This document shows positions 1-8,248 of a stretch of DNA of 64,000 nucleotides, piece by piece (the stretch's first letter is position 1; the number at the start of each line of letters is the position of its first letter). The stretch spans positions 1 to 64,000 of the forward strand of contig CAKTMK010000001.1 of the NCBI GenBank assembly GCA_934574045.1. Reading direction: 5' to 3'. The notes beneath the pieces were generated by a model that saw only the letters and a program-made list of their open reading frames with translations, was not told the DNA's origin and searched no databases. The position numbers and the translations under genes are program-made. Origin of the DNA: an uncultured Oscillibacter sp. Its GTDB lineage: Bacteria; Bacillota; Clostridia; Oscillospirales; Oscillospiraceae.

Positions 1-53
1 ACCTTGTGGGCTACATTCCCGTGGATGAGCTGCTAAAAGCGGAACAGGCATGA
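1..53 (+). CDS. C-terminal end of an unidentified protein (partial)
   Basis: Reading the frame that ends at the TGA at 51-53 gives a 16-residue tail, LVGYIPVDELLKAEQA. The start lies outside the window. The last codons run into the perfect inverted repeat at 41-72, as is common where a gene ends at its terminator. Too little is present to name a family. It converges on livF. Confidence 0.45.
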   Translation, partial: LVGYIPVDELLKAEQA

Positions 54-72
54 CCGAGATCATGCCTGTTCC
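41..72. terminator. Bidirectional terminator between the partial + gene and livF
   Basis: A perfect 13-bp inverted repeat (GGAACAGGCATGA / TCATGCCTGTTCC) with a 6-base loop. On the minus strand it is followed by GCTTTTAG and on the plus strand by an A/T-rich stretch. It sits between two convergent genes, so it probably stops both. Confidence 0.7.
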
Positions 73-143
73 AAGAAATTTGAATTTTACTGTCTTACCA
101 GCAGGGCGCCTTTCGGCTCCCTTTTTTCCGCTTTTCACCCGAT

Positions 144-857
144 TCAGTCCTTGCGCTTGCCCAGATAGGCCTCGCGCACCTTTTCGTCGGCCAGCAACTC
201 CGCGCCGGTGCCGGAAAGGGTGATGTTTCCGGTCTCCAGCACGTAGGCCAGATCCGCGATCTTCAGCGCCATGTTGGCGTTCTGTTCCACCAGCAGCACG
301 GTCACGCCCTGCCGGTTGATTTCCTGAATGATCTTGAAAATGTCCTGCACCACCAGCGGCGCAAGGCCCAGAGACGGCTCATCCAGCATCATCAGCTTGG
401 GACGGGACATCAGTGCCCGGCCCACGGCCAACATCTGCTGCTCGCCGCCGGAGAGCGTTCCGGCCAGCTGCCACGACCGCTCCTTCAGCCGGGGGAACAG
501 CTCGTACACCCACGCAAGATCCTTTTCGATCTCCGCCTTGTCCTTGCGCAGATAGGCGCCGATCTTCAGGTTTTCCAGCACCGTCAGGTCCGCGAACACG
601 CGCCGCCCCTCCGGGGAGAGGGCGATGCCCTCGCTGATGATGTGGTCGATGCTCTGGCCCGTCAGCTCACTGCCGTTCCACTGGATGGAGCCGGAGGCGG
701 CCCGGACAAGGCCCGTGATGGTACGCAGCGTGGTGGACTTTCCTGCGCCGTTGGCGCCGATCAGGGTGACGATCTTGCCGTCCGGCACCTCCAGCGAAAT
801 GCCGCGCAAGGCCTGAATGCCGCCGTAGGCCACCTTCAGATTTTCGATTTTAAGCAT
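144..857 (-). CDS. livF: Branched-chain amino acid ABC transporter ATP-binding protein LivF
   Basis: One of the two cytoplasmic ATPases that drive leucine/isoleucine/valine import. The 237-residue protein has the Walker A motif (GANGAGKST, near residue 34), the ABC signature LSGGEQQ near 135 and Walker B LMMLDEPS followed by LGLAP. The short length with no insert fits LivF rather than LivG. It is the last gene of livKHMGF and its start overlaps the end of livG by 8 bases, so translation is probably coupled. Related importers carry other amides or urea, and the substrate cannot be fixed from the ATPase alone. Confidence 0.93.
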   Translation of the reverse strand: MLKIENLKVAYGGIQALRGISLEVPDGKIVTLIGANGAGKSTTLRTITGLVRAASGSIQWNGSELTGQSIDHIISEGIALSPEGRRVFADLTVLENLKIGAYLRKDKAEIEKDLAWVYELFPRLKERSWQLAGTLSGGEQQMLAVGRALMSRPKLMMLDEPSLGLAPLVVQDIFKIIQEINRQGVTVLLVEQNANMALKIADLAYVLETGNITLSGTGAELLADEKVREAYLGKRKD

Positions 858-1692
858 CTTCCGCCACCCCCAGATACGCGTCGATCACGCGCTGGTTATT
901 CTGGATCTCCGCCGGAGTTCCCTTGGCGATCAGGCCGCCGAAGTCCAGCACGTAGATCCGGTCGGAAATGCCCATGACCAGATCCATGTGGTGCTCGATC
1001 AGGAACACGGTCAGCCCCAGCTCCGAGCGGATGCGGCCGATGAAGTCCGTCAGGTCGTTGGTCTCCTGCGGGTTCATGCCCGCCGCCGGCTCGTCCAGCA
1101 GCAGCAGCTTCGGCTCCGTGGCCAGCGCGCGGGCGATCTCCAGCCGGCGCTGCTTGCCGTAAGGCAGGGAGGTCGCCAGCTCGTCCCGCTCGTTCTCCAG
1201 CCCCACGATCTTCAAAAGCCGCTCCACGTCGGCCCGCTGGGCCTCCTCCTCCTTTTTATTCAGGCGGAAGGTGGCGGAAAAGAGGTTGCTGGTGCGGCGC
1301 AGGTGCTTTGCGATCAGCACGTTGTCAAACACCGTCTGGCTCTTCCACAGGCGGATATTCTGGAACGTGCGGGCCATGCCCAGCGCCGTCACCTTGTCCG
1401 GCGTGGGGGCGATCACGCTGTGATACTCCCCGGCGTGCTGGCCCTTGTAGAGCTTTTTCATCTTTCCCTGCGGGTGGTTCTCGATGATCTTCTTCCCGTC
1501 GAACCAGACGCAGCCGTTGGTGGGGGCATACACGCCGGTAATGACGTTGAACGCGGTGGTCTTGCCCGCGCCGTTGGGGCCGATCAGGGAGACGATCTCG
1601 CCCTGATTGATCTCCAGATTCAGGTTATCCACGGCCACCACGCCGCCGAACTGCATGGTGGCGTTTTCTACGCGCAGAACATTTTCACTCAT
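850..1692 (-). CDS. livG: Branched-chain amino acid ABC transporter ATP-binding protein LivG
   Basis: Second ATPase of the Liv importer, 280 aa. Walker A GPNGAGKTT lies near residue 38. The long insert between Walker A and the signature, and the C-terminal DAYLG tail, are typical of LivG. The signature is degenerate (LPYGKQRRLE), also usual for LivG. I chose the ATG at 1692, which has AGGTG six bases upstream, over a GTG at 1701 that lacks an RBS. The start overlaps the end of livM by 8 bases. Confidence 0.93.
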   Translation of the reverse strand: MSENVLRVENATMQFGGVVAVDNLNLEINQGEIVSLIGPNGAGKTTAFNVITGVYAPTNGCVWFDGKKIIENHPQGKMKKLYKGQHAGEYHSVIAPTPDKVTALGMARTFQNIRLWKSQTVFDNVLIAKHLRRTSNLFSATFRLNKKEEEAQRADVERLLKIVGLENERDELATSLPYGKQRRLEIARALATEPKLLLLDEPAAGMNPQETNDLTDFIGRIRSELGLTVFLIEHHMDLVMGISDRIYVLDFGGLIAKGTPAEIQNNQRVIDAYLGVAEDA

Positions 1693-3058
1693 TGCCAGCA
1701 CCTGCCTTTGCTTTCGCGGACCGCTTCCTGCGGCCCAGCTCCCACAGCTCCCGGTCGCCGAACAGGCCCTGCCGGAAGAAAAGCACCACGATCATGATGA
1801 CCACGGAGAACACCACCATGCGGAAGCCGGAGCGCAGCAGCGGCACCCGCAGGTTGGGGCTGACCACGAACCAGATGTCCCAGACCAGCACCGCGGCGCA
1901 CAGCGCCAGCGCCAGCACCGCGCCCCAGTTCACCGTGCGCTGGCCGTGCTCGCTGCGGGCCACCAGCTTTTTGCCGGTGCGCTTCATGCGCCACAGACCC
2001 AGCGCCGCGGCCGCGGCCACCACAACGCCCAGCACCACGGCAAAGCGCACCTTCGCGCCGAAGTTCCCGAGGACCGTCTCGTTGTCCAGAAAGCGCAGCC
2101 ACCACTCCGAGCAGCCCACGAACAGGAAGGACGCCACCACCGAGCCGGTGACGGAGCCGATGCCGCCGATGACCACGATCAGAAGGATCTCATAAGTCAT
2201 GGCCGCCTTAAAGGCCGTGGCCTGCACGCTGGCCTGGAACATAGCCAGCAGCGCGCCGGAGACCCCGGCAAAGAAGGAGCTGATGATAAAGCTCATGCGC
2301 TTGTGCTTGGCAAGGTTGATGCCCATGGCCTCGGCGGCGATCTCGTCGTCCCGGATGGCCTTGAAGGCCCGGCCGTAGGTGGAGTTGATGAGCAGCACGA
2401 TGATGAAGATGCAGATCCCGGAGAACAGGAACGGCATGACCGTGGTCAGCTTCAGGCTGCCCAGATGGAAGTCCGCAAAGCCGGTGAAGCCGTACAGCAG
2501 GTTGGAGCCGTTGGTCAGCGGCCCCAGCTTTTCATACTGCACCACCGCGCGGATGATCTCCGCGAAGCCCAGCGTGGCGATGGCCAGATAGTCGGACTTG
2601 AGCTTGAGCACGGGCAGGCCGATCAGCCACGCGAACACGCCCGCCACGCAGCCCGCCAAAATCAGGCACAGCACCACGCCCAGCAGGACGCCGAACTGGC
2701 CCATGGCCCCGCCCAGGCTCTGGGTGACGGAGATGCCGGTGCCGACGTTTTCCACGGTCCCGGCATAGCGCTGATAGACGCTGGCCTGCCGCTCCACGGG
2801 AATGGTAATAACGGCGTAGGTATACGCGCCCAGCAGCATGAAGCCCGCCTGACCCAGAGAGAACAGGCCGGTAAAGCCGTTGAGCAGGTTCATGGAGACC
2901 GCCACCAGCGCGTAGATCGCGCCCTTTTGCAGCACGGTGAGCAGCATGGTTGGAACGACGCTGCCGGGCAGATTGTCCAGCACGCCCACCAGCACCAGCA
3001 CCGCCGCCGCGGCCAGCAGGCCGATCCATGCCTTTTTGTGGTCCTTCTTCTTTATCAT
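1685..3058 (-). CDS. livM: Branched-chain amino acid ABC transporter permease LivM
   Basis: Membrane permease of the Liv importer, 457 aa, longer than many LivM proteins. The N-terminal part is a run of hydrophobic helices with the family stretch GLFSLGQAGFMLLGAY near residue 65 and a conserved IVVIGGIGSVTGSV segment near 290. The C-terminal ~130 residues add a basic loop and two more hydrophobic segments, ending in a short basic tail. It follows livH after 4 bases. The RBS GAGAAGGTG overlaps the livH stop region. Confidence 0.9.
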   Translation of the reverse strand: MIKKKDHKKAWIGLLAAAAVLVLVGVLDNLPGSVVPTMLLTVLQKGAIYALVAVSMNLLNGFTGLFSLGQAGFMLLGAYTYAVITIPVERQASVYQRYAGTVENVGTGISVTQSLGGAMGQFGVLLGVVLCLILAGCVAGVFAWLIGLPVLKLKSDYLAIATLGFAEIIRAVVQYEKLGPLTNGSNLLYGFTGFADFHLGSLKLTTVMPFLFSGICIFIIVLLINSTYGRAFKAIRDDEIAAEAMGINLAKHKRMSFIISSFFAGVSGALLAMFQASVQATAFKAAMTYEILLIVVIGGIGSVTGSVVASFLFVGCSEWWLRFLDNETVLGNFGAKVRFAVVLGVVVAAAAALGLWRMKRTGKKLVARSEHGQRTVNWGAVLALALCAAVLVWDIWFVVSPNLRVPLLRSGFRMVVFSVVIMIVVLFFRQGLFGDRELWELGRRKRSAKAKAGAGNE

Positions 3059-3062
3059 TGCG

Positions 3063-3941
3063 TCACACCTTCTCCGTCAGATTCTCTCCGAAGAGGCCGG
3101 TGGGCTTCACCGCGAGGATCACGATCAGCAGCGCGAAGGTGAACGCGTCGGAGAACGTGGTCAGTCCCGCGCCTTTGATGAGGCTTTCGCAGATGCCGAT
3201 GATGAAGCCGCCGATCACCGCGCCGGGGATGGAGCCGATGCCGCCGAACACGGCGGCGACAAACGCCTTCAGGCCCGGCATGGCACCCACGGTGGGCGTG
3301 ACGGTGGCGTAATTGCTGAAATACAGCATGGAGCCGACCGCCGCGAGGAACGAGCCGACCACAAAGGTGAAGCTGATGACGTTGTTGATCTTGATGCCCA
3401 TGAGCTGCGCCGTCTCAAAGTCCCGGGACGCGGCGCGCATGGCCATGCCGATCTTGGTCCGCTTGATGAGCAGCACCAGCGCCGCCACCAGCAGGATGGT
3501 CAGAAAGGGGGTGACGATGGTAACGCGGCTGGTGGCGGTCCCCGCCACGCTCACGCTGTCGCTGATCCATGGCAGCACGGGGTACTGCTTGGCAAGGCCG
3601 CCGGTCAGATACCACATCAGGTTCTGAAGCAGATAGCTCATGCCGATGGCCGAGATCATGACCGACATGCGCGGCGCGGTGCGCAGCGGCTTATACGCCA
3701 CCTTCTCCACCATCACGCCCAGCAGCACCGTCAGCACGATGGTCAGGGGGATTGAAACGCTCAGGGGCAGCGACGCGGCGGCGTAGACCATGATAAAGCC
3801 GGCCACCGTGAAAATATCGCCGTGGGCAAAGTTGATGAGGCGCAGGATGCCGTACACCATCGTGTAGCCGATGGCGATCAGGGCATACTGGCCGCCCACG
3901 GAGATGCCTGCCAGCAGATAGGGCAGGATCTTGTCTAGCAT
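3063..3941 (-). CDS. livH: Branched-chain amino acid ABC transporter permease LivH
   Basis: Second permease, 292 aa when started at 3941, where GGAGGGAGATTCC precedes the ATG. The open frame continues 53 codons upstream, but that part is Arg/Pro-rich and unlike the family. Visible family features are YTMVYGILRLINFAHGDIF near residue 23 and VFGGIGSIPGAVIGG near 230. About eight hydrophobic helices fit the LivH fold. It forms the membrane channel with LivM and lies downstream of livK across a hairpin-containing gap. Confidence 0.92.
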   Translation of the reverse strand: MLDKILPYLLAGISVGGQYALIAIGYTMVYGILRLINFAHGDIFTVAGFIMVYAAASLPLSVSIPLTIVLTVLLGVMVEKVAYKPLRTAPRMSVMISAIGMSYLLQNLMWYLTGGLAKQYPVLPWISDSVSVAGTATSRVTIVTPFLTILLVAALVLLIKRTKIGMAMRAASRDFETAQLMGIKINNVISFTFVVGSFLAAVGSMLYFSNYATVTPTVGAMPGLKAFVAAVFGGIGSIPGAVIGGFIIGICESLIKGAGLTTFSDAFTFALLIVILAVKPTGLFGENLTEKV

Positions 3942-4084
3942 GGAATCTCCCTCCGTTCTCTCCGTCCGCCGTTTTCCGGCGGCGGGACAGCTCCGGCGCG
4001 GCTCCGCCGCCCGGGTCCTTCTTCCCTGCATGGGGCCCTCCGGCTCCGGCTCCATGCGGGAAAGAAGCGTATTCTGCCGGAAAG

Positions 4085-4112
4085 CGCAGGCGGGGGACAT
4101 GCCCCGCCTGCG
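4085..4112 (-). terminator. Hairpin between livK and livH, possible attenuator
   Basis: An 11-bp perfect inverted repeat (CGCAGGCGGGG / CCCCGCCTGCG) with a 6-base loop lies just after livK in the transcription direction. It has no real T tract, so it more likely stabilises the livK mRNA 3' end or gives partial termination than full stop. Such hairpins are common after binding-protein genes, which need more product than the permeases. Confidence 0.5.
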
Positions 4113-4137
4113 TCGTTCGCTTCCGGCTGGTTTTCGA

Positions 4138-5355
4138 TCAGCCCGCCACGGACTGACGCTTCACGAAGGTGAACGCGCCGTCGGTGGCCTGCTTGATATA
4201 AGCCTCGGTCTTGTTGGCGTCGCCGGTGTCGGCGTTGATGCTGATGTGGCCGGTCACGGCGTCAAAGTCCACGTTGAACATGGCCGCCTGAATGTCGGCG
4301 CCGGAGGTGGACTGGGCCAGCTTGATGGCCTCCACCGCGGTCATGTACGCGTCATAGCCCAGCGCGGAGACAGCCGCCACGATGTCGTTGCCGCCGTTGT
4401 TGGTCAGGTTCTGGGCGTCGGCGTTCAGGAACTCCTTGAAGCCCTTGACAAAGGAGGAGGCAAGGCCGGAGTCGTCGTTCTCGTCGAAGAAGGTGGAGCA
4501 GTAGACCTGCTGATCGGTGCCCTTCTGCGCGTCCAGAATGACGGAGGACTCCCACGTGTCGCCCGCGGTGATGGGGATGGTCACGCCGGACTTGGCCGCC
4601 TGACCGATGATCAGAGACGCATAGGTGGTGGCGGAGGGCGCGAAGATCACGTCCGCGCCGTAGGCCACGGCGTTCTGGAGGTACGCGGAGAAGTCAGAGG
4701 TGCCCTCGGGGAAGGTCTCGGTCTTCACGTCGCCGCCCAGATCCTTGAACGCCTGCGTGAAGTAAGTGCCCAGACCGGAGCCGTAATCCTCGCCCAGCAT
4801 GGTCAGGACATAGGCCTTCTTGGCGCTGAACTGCTCGGCGACGAAGTTGGCCATAACGCTGCCCTGGAACGGGTCGAGGAAGCAGACGCGGAAGTAGTAG
4901 GGGTTCATCTCCGTGACGGCGGGGTTGGTGCAGGAGCAGCCGATGGCGGGGATCTTCGCCTGCTCAAAGGTGGGGGCGGCGGCGATGGACACGCCGGAGC
5001 CGTAAGAGCCGAGGACCACGGACACGCCCGCGTTCACCAGAGACTGCGCGGCGGTGATGGCCTTGTCGGTGGTGGACTGGTTATCCACGATCTCCAGCTG
5101 GATGTCATAGGTCTGGCCGTTGATATCCACGGTGGGGACCACCTGATTGGCGTACTGGATGCCCAGCACCTCCTGCTTGCCGCCGGCGCCGTTATCGCCG
5201 GAGGCCGGCTCGAACACGCCGATCTTCACCACCGGGTTGGTCCCGGCGGCGGCGGCGCTGCCGGCAGTACCGGCGGACGCGCCGGATTCTTCTCCGCAGG
5301 ACGCCAGCGTAAACGTCATGGCGAGCGCCATGGCAAGCGCAAGAAACTTCTTCAT
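4138..5355 (-). CDS. livK: Branched-chain amino acid-binding lipoprotein LivK/LivJ-like
   Basis: Extracytoplasmic substrate-binding protein, 405 aa, that delivers the ligand to LivHMGF. It begins with a lipoprotein signal (MKKFLALAMALAMTFTLASC) whose LASC lipobox gives a Cys for lipid anchoring. The mature part has the periplasmic-binding type I pattern: KIGVFEPASGDNGAGGKQ, then SYGSGVSIAAAPTFEQAKIPAIG. The start at 5355 has GGAGG upstream, and the longer frame adds 69 non-family residues. First gene of the operon, behind the promoter at 5423-5451. Confidence 0.92.
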   Translation of the reverse strand: MKKFLALAMALAMTFTLASCGEESGASAGTAGSAAAAGTNPVVKIGVFEPASGDNGAGGKQEVLGIQYANQVVPTVDINGQTYDIQLEIVDNQSTTDKAITAAQSLVNAGVSVVLGSYGSGVSIAAAPTFEQAKIPAIGCSCTNPAVTEMNPYYFRVCFLDPFQGSVMANFVAEQFSAKKAYVLTMLGEDYGSGLGTYFTQAFKDLGGDVKTETFPEGTSDFSAYLQNAVAYGADVIFAPSATTYASLIIGQAAKSGVTIPITAGDTWESSVILDAQKGTDQQVYCSTFFDENDDSGLASSFVKGFKEFLNADAQNLTNNGGNDIVAAVSALGYDAYMTAVEAIKLAQSTSGADIQAAMFNVDFDAVTGHISINADTGDANKTEAYIKQATDGAFTFVKRQSVAG

Positions 5356-5422
5356 GTTCTTTCCTCCTGTCTTTCTGCCGGGACCGGCTGCACCGGTCCC
5401 ATCCGTTGATTGCATAGTATGC

Positions 5423-5451
5423 ATTTTACGTAAATTTTTCCCGCTTTTCAA
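5423..5451 (-). promoter_or_regulatory. Sigma-A promoter of livKHMGF
   Basis: On the minus strand TTGAAA (5446-5451) is followed after exactly 17 bases by TAAAAT (5423-5428). The start codon of livK lies 67 bases downstream of the -10. No clear operator palindrome was seen. Confidence 0.7.
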
Positions 5452-5765
5452 GTAGAATACTTCACAGAAAGTTTTCCCCGCACGCCCGTCCGGCGGGACC
5501 GGCGGATGCCTGTCTTTCAAAAAGATGTTTTTGAGCCGTGGACATCTGTAATTTTTTTGCAAAATGCGCCCCGCGGATGTCTTTCTCTCACGGACAACTG
5601 TTTTGGTGATTTTGCCGAACGCATGGGAAAATATCTGACGGAACCATAGAATTTATACCCCCTGTCCGGGCCGCGCGGCAGCCGGACGCCGCCTGCGGGC
5701 GTAAAAAGCCGCCCTTTCCCGGAAAGACAGCGGCCGTCCGCCCCCGGCGGCAGGGTATGAGAAAA

Positions 5766-5799
5766 CCCGGTCCGAGGCTTTGAAAAGCCCCGGACCGGG
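5766..5799 (-). terminator. Rho-independent terminator after ftsH
   Basis: Inverted repeat CCCGGTCCG...CGGACCGGG, extended inward by an AGGCTT/AAGCC pairing. On the minus strand it is followed by TTTTCTC. It closes the gdpP-to-ftsH gene run. Confidence 0.75.
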
Positions 5800-5819
5800 C
5801 TTTGCGGTTTTTGAAACGG

Positions 5820-7661
5820 TCAGTCCTGCTTTCCGCCGTCCATTATGCGGAGGAACTCCTCCCGCGTCATGGTCTCGTGGGCCAGCAGATACTCGGCCAC
5901 AGCCTCCAGCTGCGCCCGATGCTTCTGCAGGATCTCCTCGCACTGGCTGTACGCCGCAGAGATGATGCGCCGCACCTCCTCGTCGATCTGGGCGGCGACC
6001 TGCTCGGAATAGCTCCTGCCCTGACTCATGGTCCGGCCGATGAACACCTCGTCGTGGCCGGACTCGAAGGACACGGTCCCCAGCCGCTCGCTCATACCGT
6101 AGCTGGCGGTCATTTTGCGGGCGATCTGCGTGGCCCGCTGGATGTCGTTCCCCGCGCCGGTGGAAATGTCGCCCAGAACGAGCTTTTCCGCCGCGCGGCC
6201 GCCCAGAAGCGCCACGATCTGCTCCTCCAGATACCGCTTGGAGAGATAGGAGCGGTCCTCCTCCGGCAGGGAAATGGTCATGCCGCCCGCCTGCCCTCTG
6301 GGGACGATGGTGATCTGATTGACCGGGTCGTGATCCGGCAGCATGTGCATGACCACGGCGTGGCCCGCCTCGTGGAAGGCGGTCAGGCGGCGTTCATGCT
6401 CCGGGATGACCCGGCTGCGCTTTTCCGGACCGGCGATGACCTTGATCTCCGCTTCCTTCAGATCCTGCATGGTGATGAACTTCCGGTCCCGCCGGGCGGC
6501 CAGCAGCGCGCCCTCGTTGGTCAGGTTTTCAAGATCCGCGCCGGTAAAGCCCGGCGTGCCCCGGGCGATCTCGCCCAGATCCACATCCTCGGCCAGCGGC
6601 TTTTCCCGGGTGTGGACCTTCAGGATCTCCTCCCGGCCCCGGATGTCCGGCAGACCCACATACACCTGCCGGTCGAACCGGCCGGGGCGCAGCAGCGCCG
6701 GGTCCAGCACATCCACCCGGTTGGTGGCCGCAAGGACCACCACACCCTCGTTGGCAGAGAAGCCGTCCATCTCCACAAGGAGCTGGTTGAGCGTCTGCTC
6801 CCGCTCATCGTGTCCGCCGCCCAGACCGGTGCCCCGCTGGCGGCCCACCGCGTCGATCTCGTCGATAAAGACGATGCACGGCGCGGCCTTGACCGCCTCC
6901 TTGAAAAGGTCCCGGACGCGGGACGCGCCCACGCCCACGTACAGCTCCACGAAATCAGACCCGGAGATGGACAGGAAGCCCACTCCGGCCTCCCCCGCCA
7001 CGGCCTTGGCCAGAAGCGTCTTGCCGGTGCCCGGAGGGCCGACCAGCAGAACGCCCTTGGGGATGCGGGCGCCCAGCCGCGTGTACTTCTGCGGGTCCTT
7101 GAGAAACTCCACGATCTCCTGAAGCTCCTCCTTCTCCTCGTCCGCCCCGGCCACATCGCCGAAGGTGACGGCCTTATCCTGCTCGCTCAGCGTGTGAGTC
7201 CGGGCCTCGCCGAAGCGGCTCATGCGGTCCGCGCCGCCGCCCCCGCTCCGGGCCGCCATGAGATACCACATCCCGCCAAGGATCGCCGCCGCCAGCACAT
7301 ACGGCAGCAGCAGCGCCAGCCAGTTGGTGGAGTGGTCCGCGTGGTACTCGTAGGAGGTGATGATCCCCTTTTCCGCCTGCTGCTGGACCAGCGCGTTCAG
7401 ATCGTCGTAAAAAAGATCGAAGTCATACAGCTCATAGACCGCAGTGGTGCTGCCGCGGATCTCCGTGCGCAGCTTCATGGTCAGCGTGTTGTCGGAGACG
7501 GTGAAGCTCTCCACCTTCTCCTGCTTGAAAAGCTGCACCACCTCCGAATACTCCAGCGGCTCCGCCGCGGTGCTGCTGCGCCACAGATACACGGCGCACA
7601 CCAGCATCACTGCCGCCAGAAACACAAAGGTGACCGCATTCGCGGCTCTGGAATTTTTCAA
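5820..7661 (-). CDS. ftsH: ATP-dependent zinc metalloprotease FtsH
   Basis: Membrane-anchored AAA+ protease that degrades misfolded membrane proteins and short-lived regulators. The 613-aa protein has two membrane helices (about 10-27 and 115-136) flanking an extracytoplasmic domain. It has Walker A GPPGTGKT (208-215), Walker B FIDEID (265-270) and zinc site HEAGH (430-434). A further acidic ligand lies in the VLGDISTGAGND segment. The first codon is TTG preceded by GGAGTGAGGTCC. Its position behind tilS-hpt is the classic Bacillota order. The C-terminal tail is short. Confidence 0.96.
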   Translation of the reverse strand: MKNSRAANAVTFVFLAAVMLVCAVYLWRSSTAAEPLEYSEVVQLFKQEKVESFTVSDNTLTMKLRTEIRGSTTAVYELYDFDLFYDDLNALVQQQAEKGIITSYEYHADHSTNWLALLLPYVLAAAILGGMWYLMAARSGGGGADRMSRFGEARTHTLSEQDKAVTFGDVAGADEEKEELQEIVEFLKDPQKYTRLGARIPKGVLLVGPPGTGKTLLAKAVAGEAGVGFLSISGSDFVELYVGVGASRVRDLFKEAVKAAPCIVFIDEIDAVGRQRGTGLGGGHDEREQTLNQLLVEMDGFSANEGVVVLAATNRVDVLDPALLRPGRFDRQVYVGLPDIRGREEILKVHTREKPLAEDVDLGEIARGTPGFTGADLENLTNEGALLAARRDRKFITMQDLKEAEIKVIAGPEKRSRVIPEHERRLTAFHEAGHAVVMHMLPDHDPVNQITIVPRGQAGGMTISLPEEDRSYLSKRYLEEQIVALLGGRAAEKLVLGDISTGAGNDIQRATQIARKMTASYGMSERLGTVSFESGHDEVFIGRTMSQGRSYSEQVAAQIDEEVRRIISAAYSQCEEILQKHRAQLEAVAEYLLAHETMTREEFLRIMDGGKQD

Positions 7662-7696
7662 CAGGACCTCACTCCTTTTCGGGCCGCCCGCCCGGT

Positions 7697-8248
7697 TTAT
7701 CCCGAATATACCTCCGGCTTGAGAACGCCGATATAGGGAACGTTGCGATACTGCTGGCAGTAATCCAGCCCGTAGCCCACCACAAACTCGTCCGGCACGA
7801 CGAAGCCGGCCAGATCCGCCTCGATGGCCTTGGTCCGGCGGGAGGGCTTATCCAGCAGCGTCACGATGGTGATGGACGCCGCGCCCCGGGTCTTGAAATA
7901 CTCGCTGAGAAACGCCAGCGTGTTGCCGGAATCCAGAATGTCCTCCACCACGATCAGGTTCCGCCCGGTGATATCCTGCTGGATATCGTGGACGATCTTC
8001 ACCCGGCCGGAGGACGAGGTGGCGTTTTCATAGGAGCTGACGGCGATGAACTCCACGTCGCTCTTGAGCTGACAGGCCCGCACCAGATCCGCCATGAACA
8101 CGAAGGAGCCTTTCAGCACGCTGAGAAACAGGGGATTCTTCCCCTGAAACCGCTGATACAGCTCCGCGCCCATCTCGCTGATCCGGGTCTTGATCTGCTC
8201 CTCCGTCACCAGCACCTTGAGAATATCGTTTTCCATCTCGCTCATCAT
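7697..8248 (-). CDS. hpt: Hypoxanthine phosphoribosyltransferase
   Basis: Purine salvage enzyme that joins hypoxanthine (or guanine) to PRPP to give IMP (or GMP). The 183-aa protein has the PRPP-binding loop LIVVEDILDSGNTL and the GSFVFMADLVR segment typical of HPRT. The start at 8248 has GGGAGAAGC upstream and overlaps the tilS stop by 4 bases, so the two are translationally coupled. The tilS-hpt-ftsH order is conserved in Bacillus, where TilS and HprT also act with FtsH expression. Confidence 0.95.
   Translation of the reverse strand: MMSEMENDILKVLVTEEQIKTRISEMGAELYQRFQGKNPLFLSVLKGSFVFMADLVRACQLKSDVEFIAVSSYENATSSSGRVKIVHDIQQDITGRNLIVVEDILDSGNTLAFLSEYFKTRGAASITIVTLLDKPSRRTKAIEADLAGFVVPDEFVVGYGLDYCQQYRNVPYIGVLKPEVYSG

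Larger units (their letters stand above)
5356..5819. other. Intergenic region between livK and ftsH (no gene)
   Basis: This 464-base stretch holds the livK promoter (5423-5451) and the ftsH terminator (5766-5799). Open frames inside it have no RBS or family resemblance. An A/T-rich segment around 5620-5660 contains TATAAA on the minus strand without a convincing -35, so a second weak livK promoter cannot be excluded. Confidence 0.6.

Noticed and set aside
5802..7736. A 644-codon plus-strand frame over ftsH
   Set aside because: It is the antisense shadow of ftsH; the opposite strand has complete AAA+ and HEAGH motifs. The frame has no RBS or recognisable domain.
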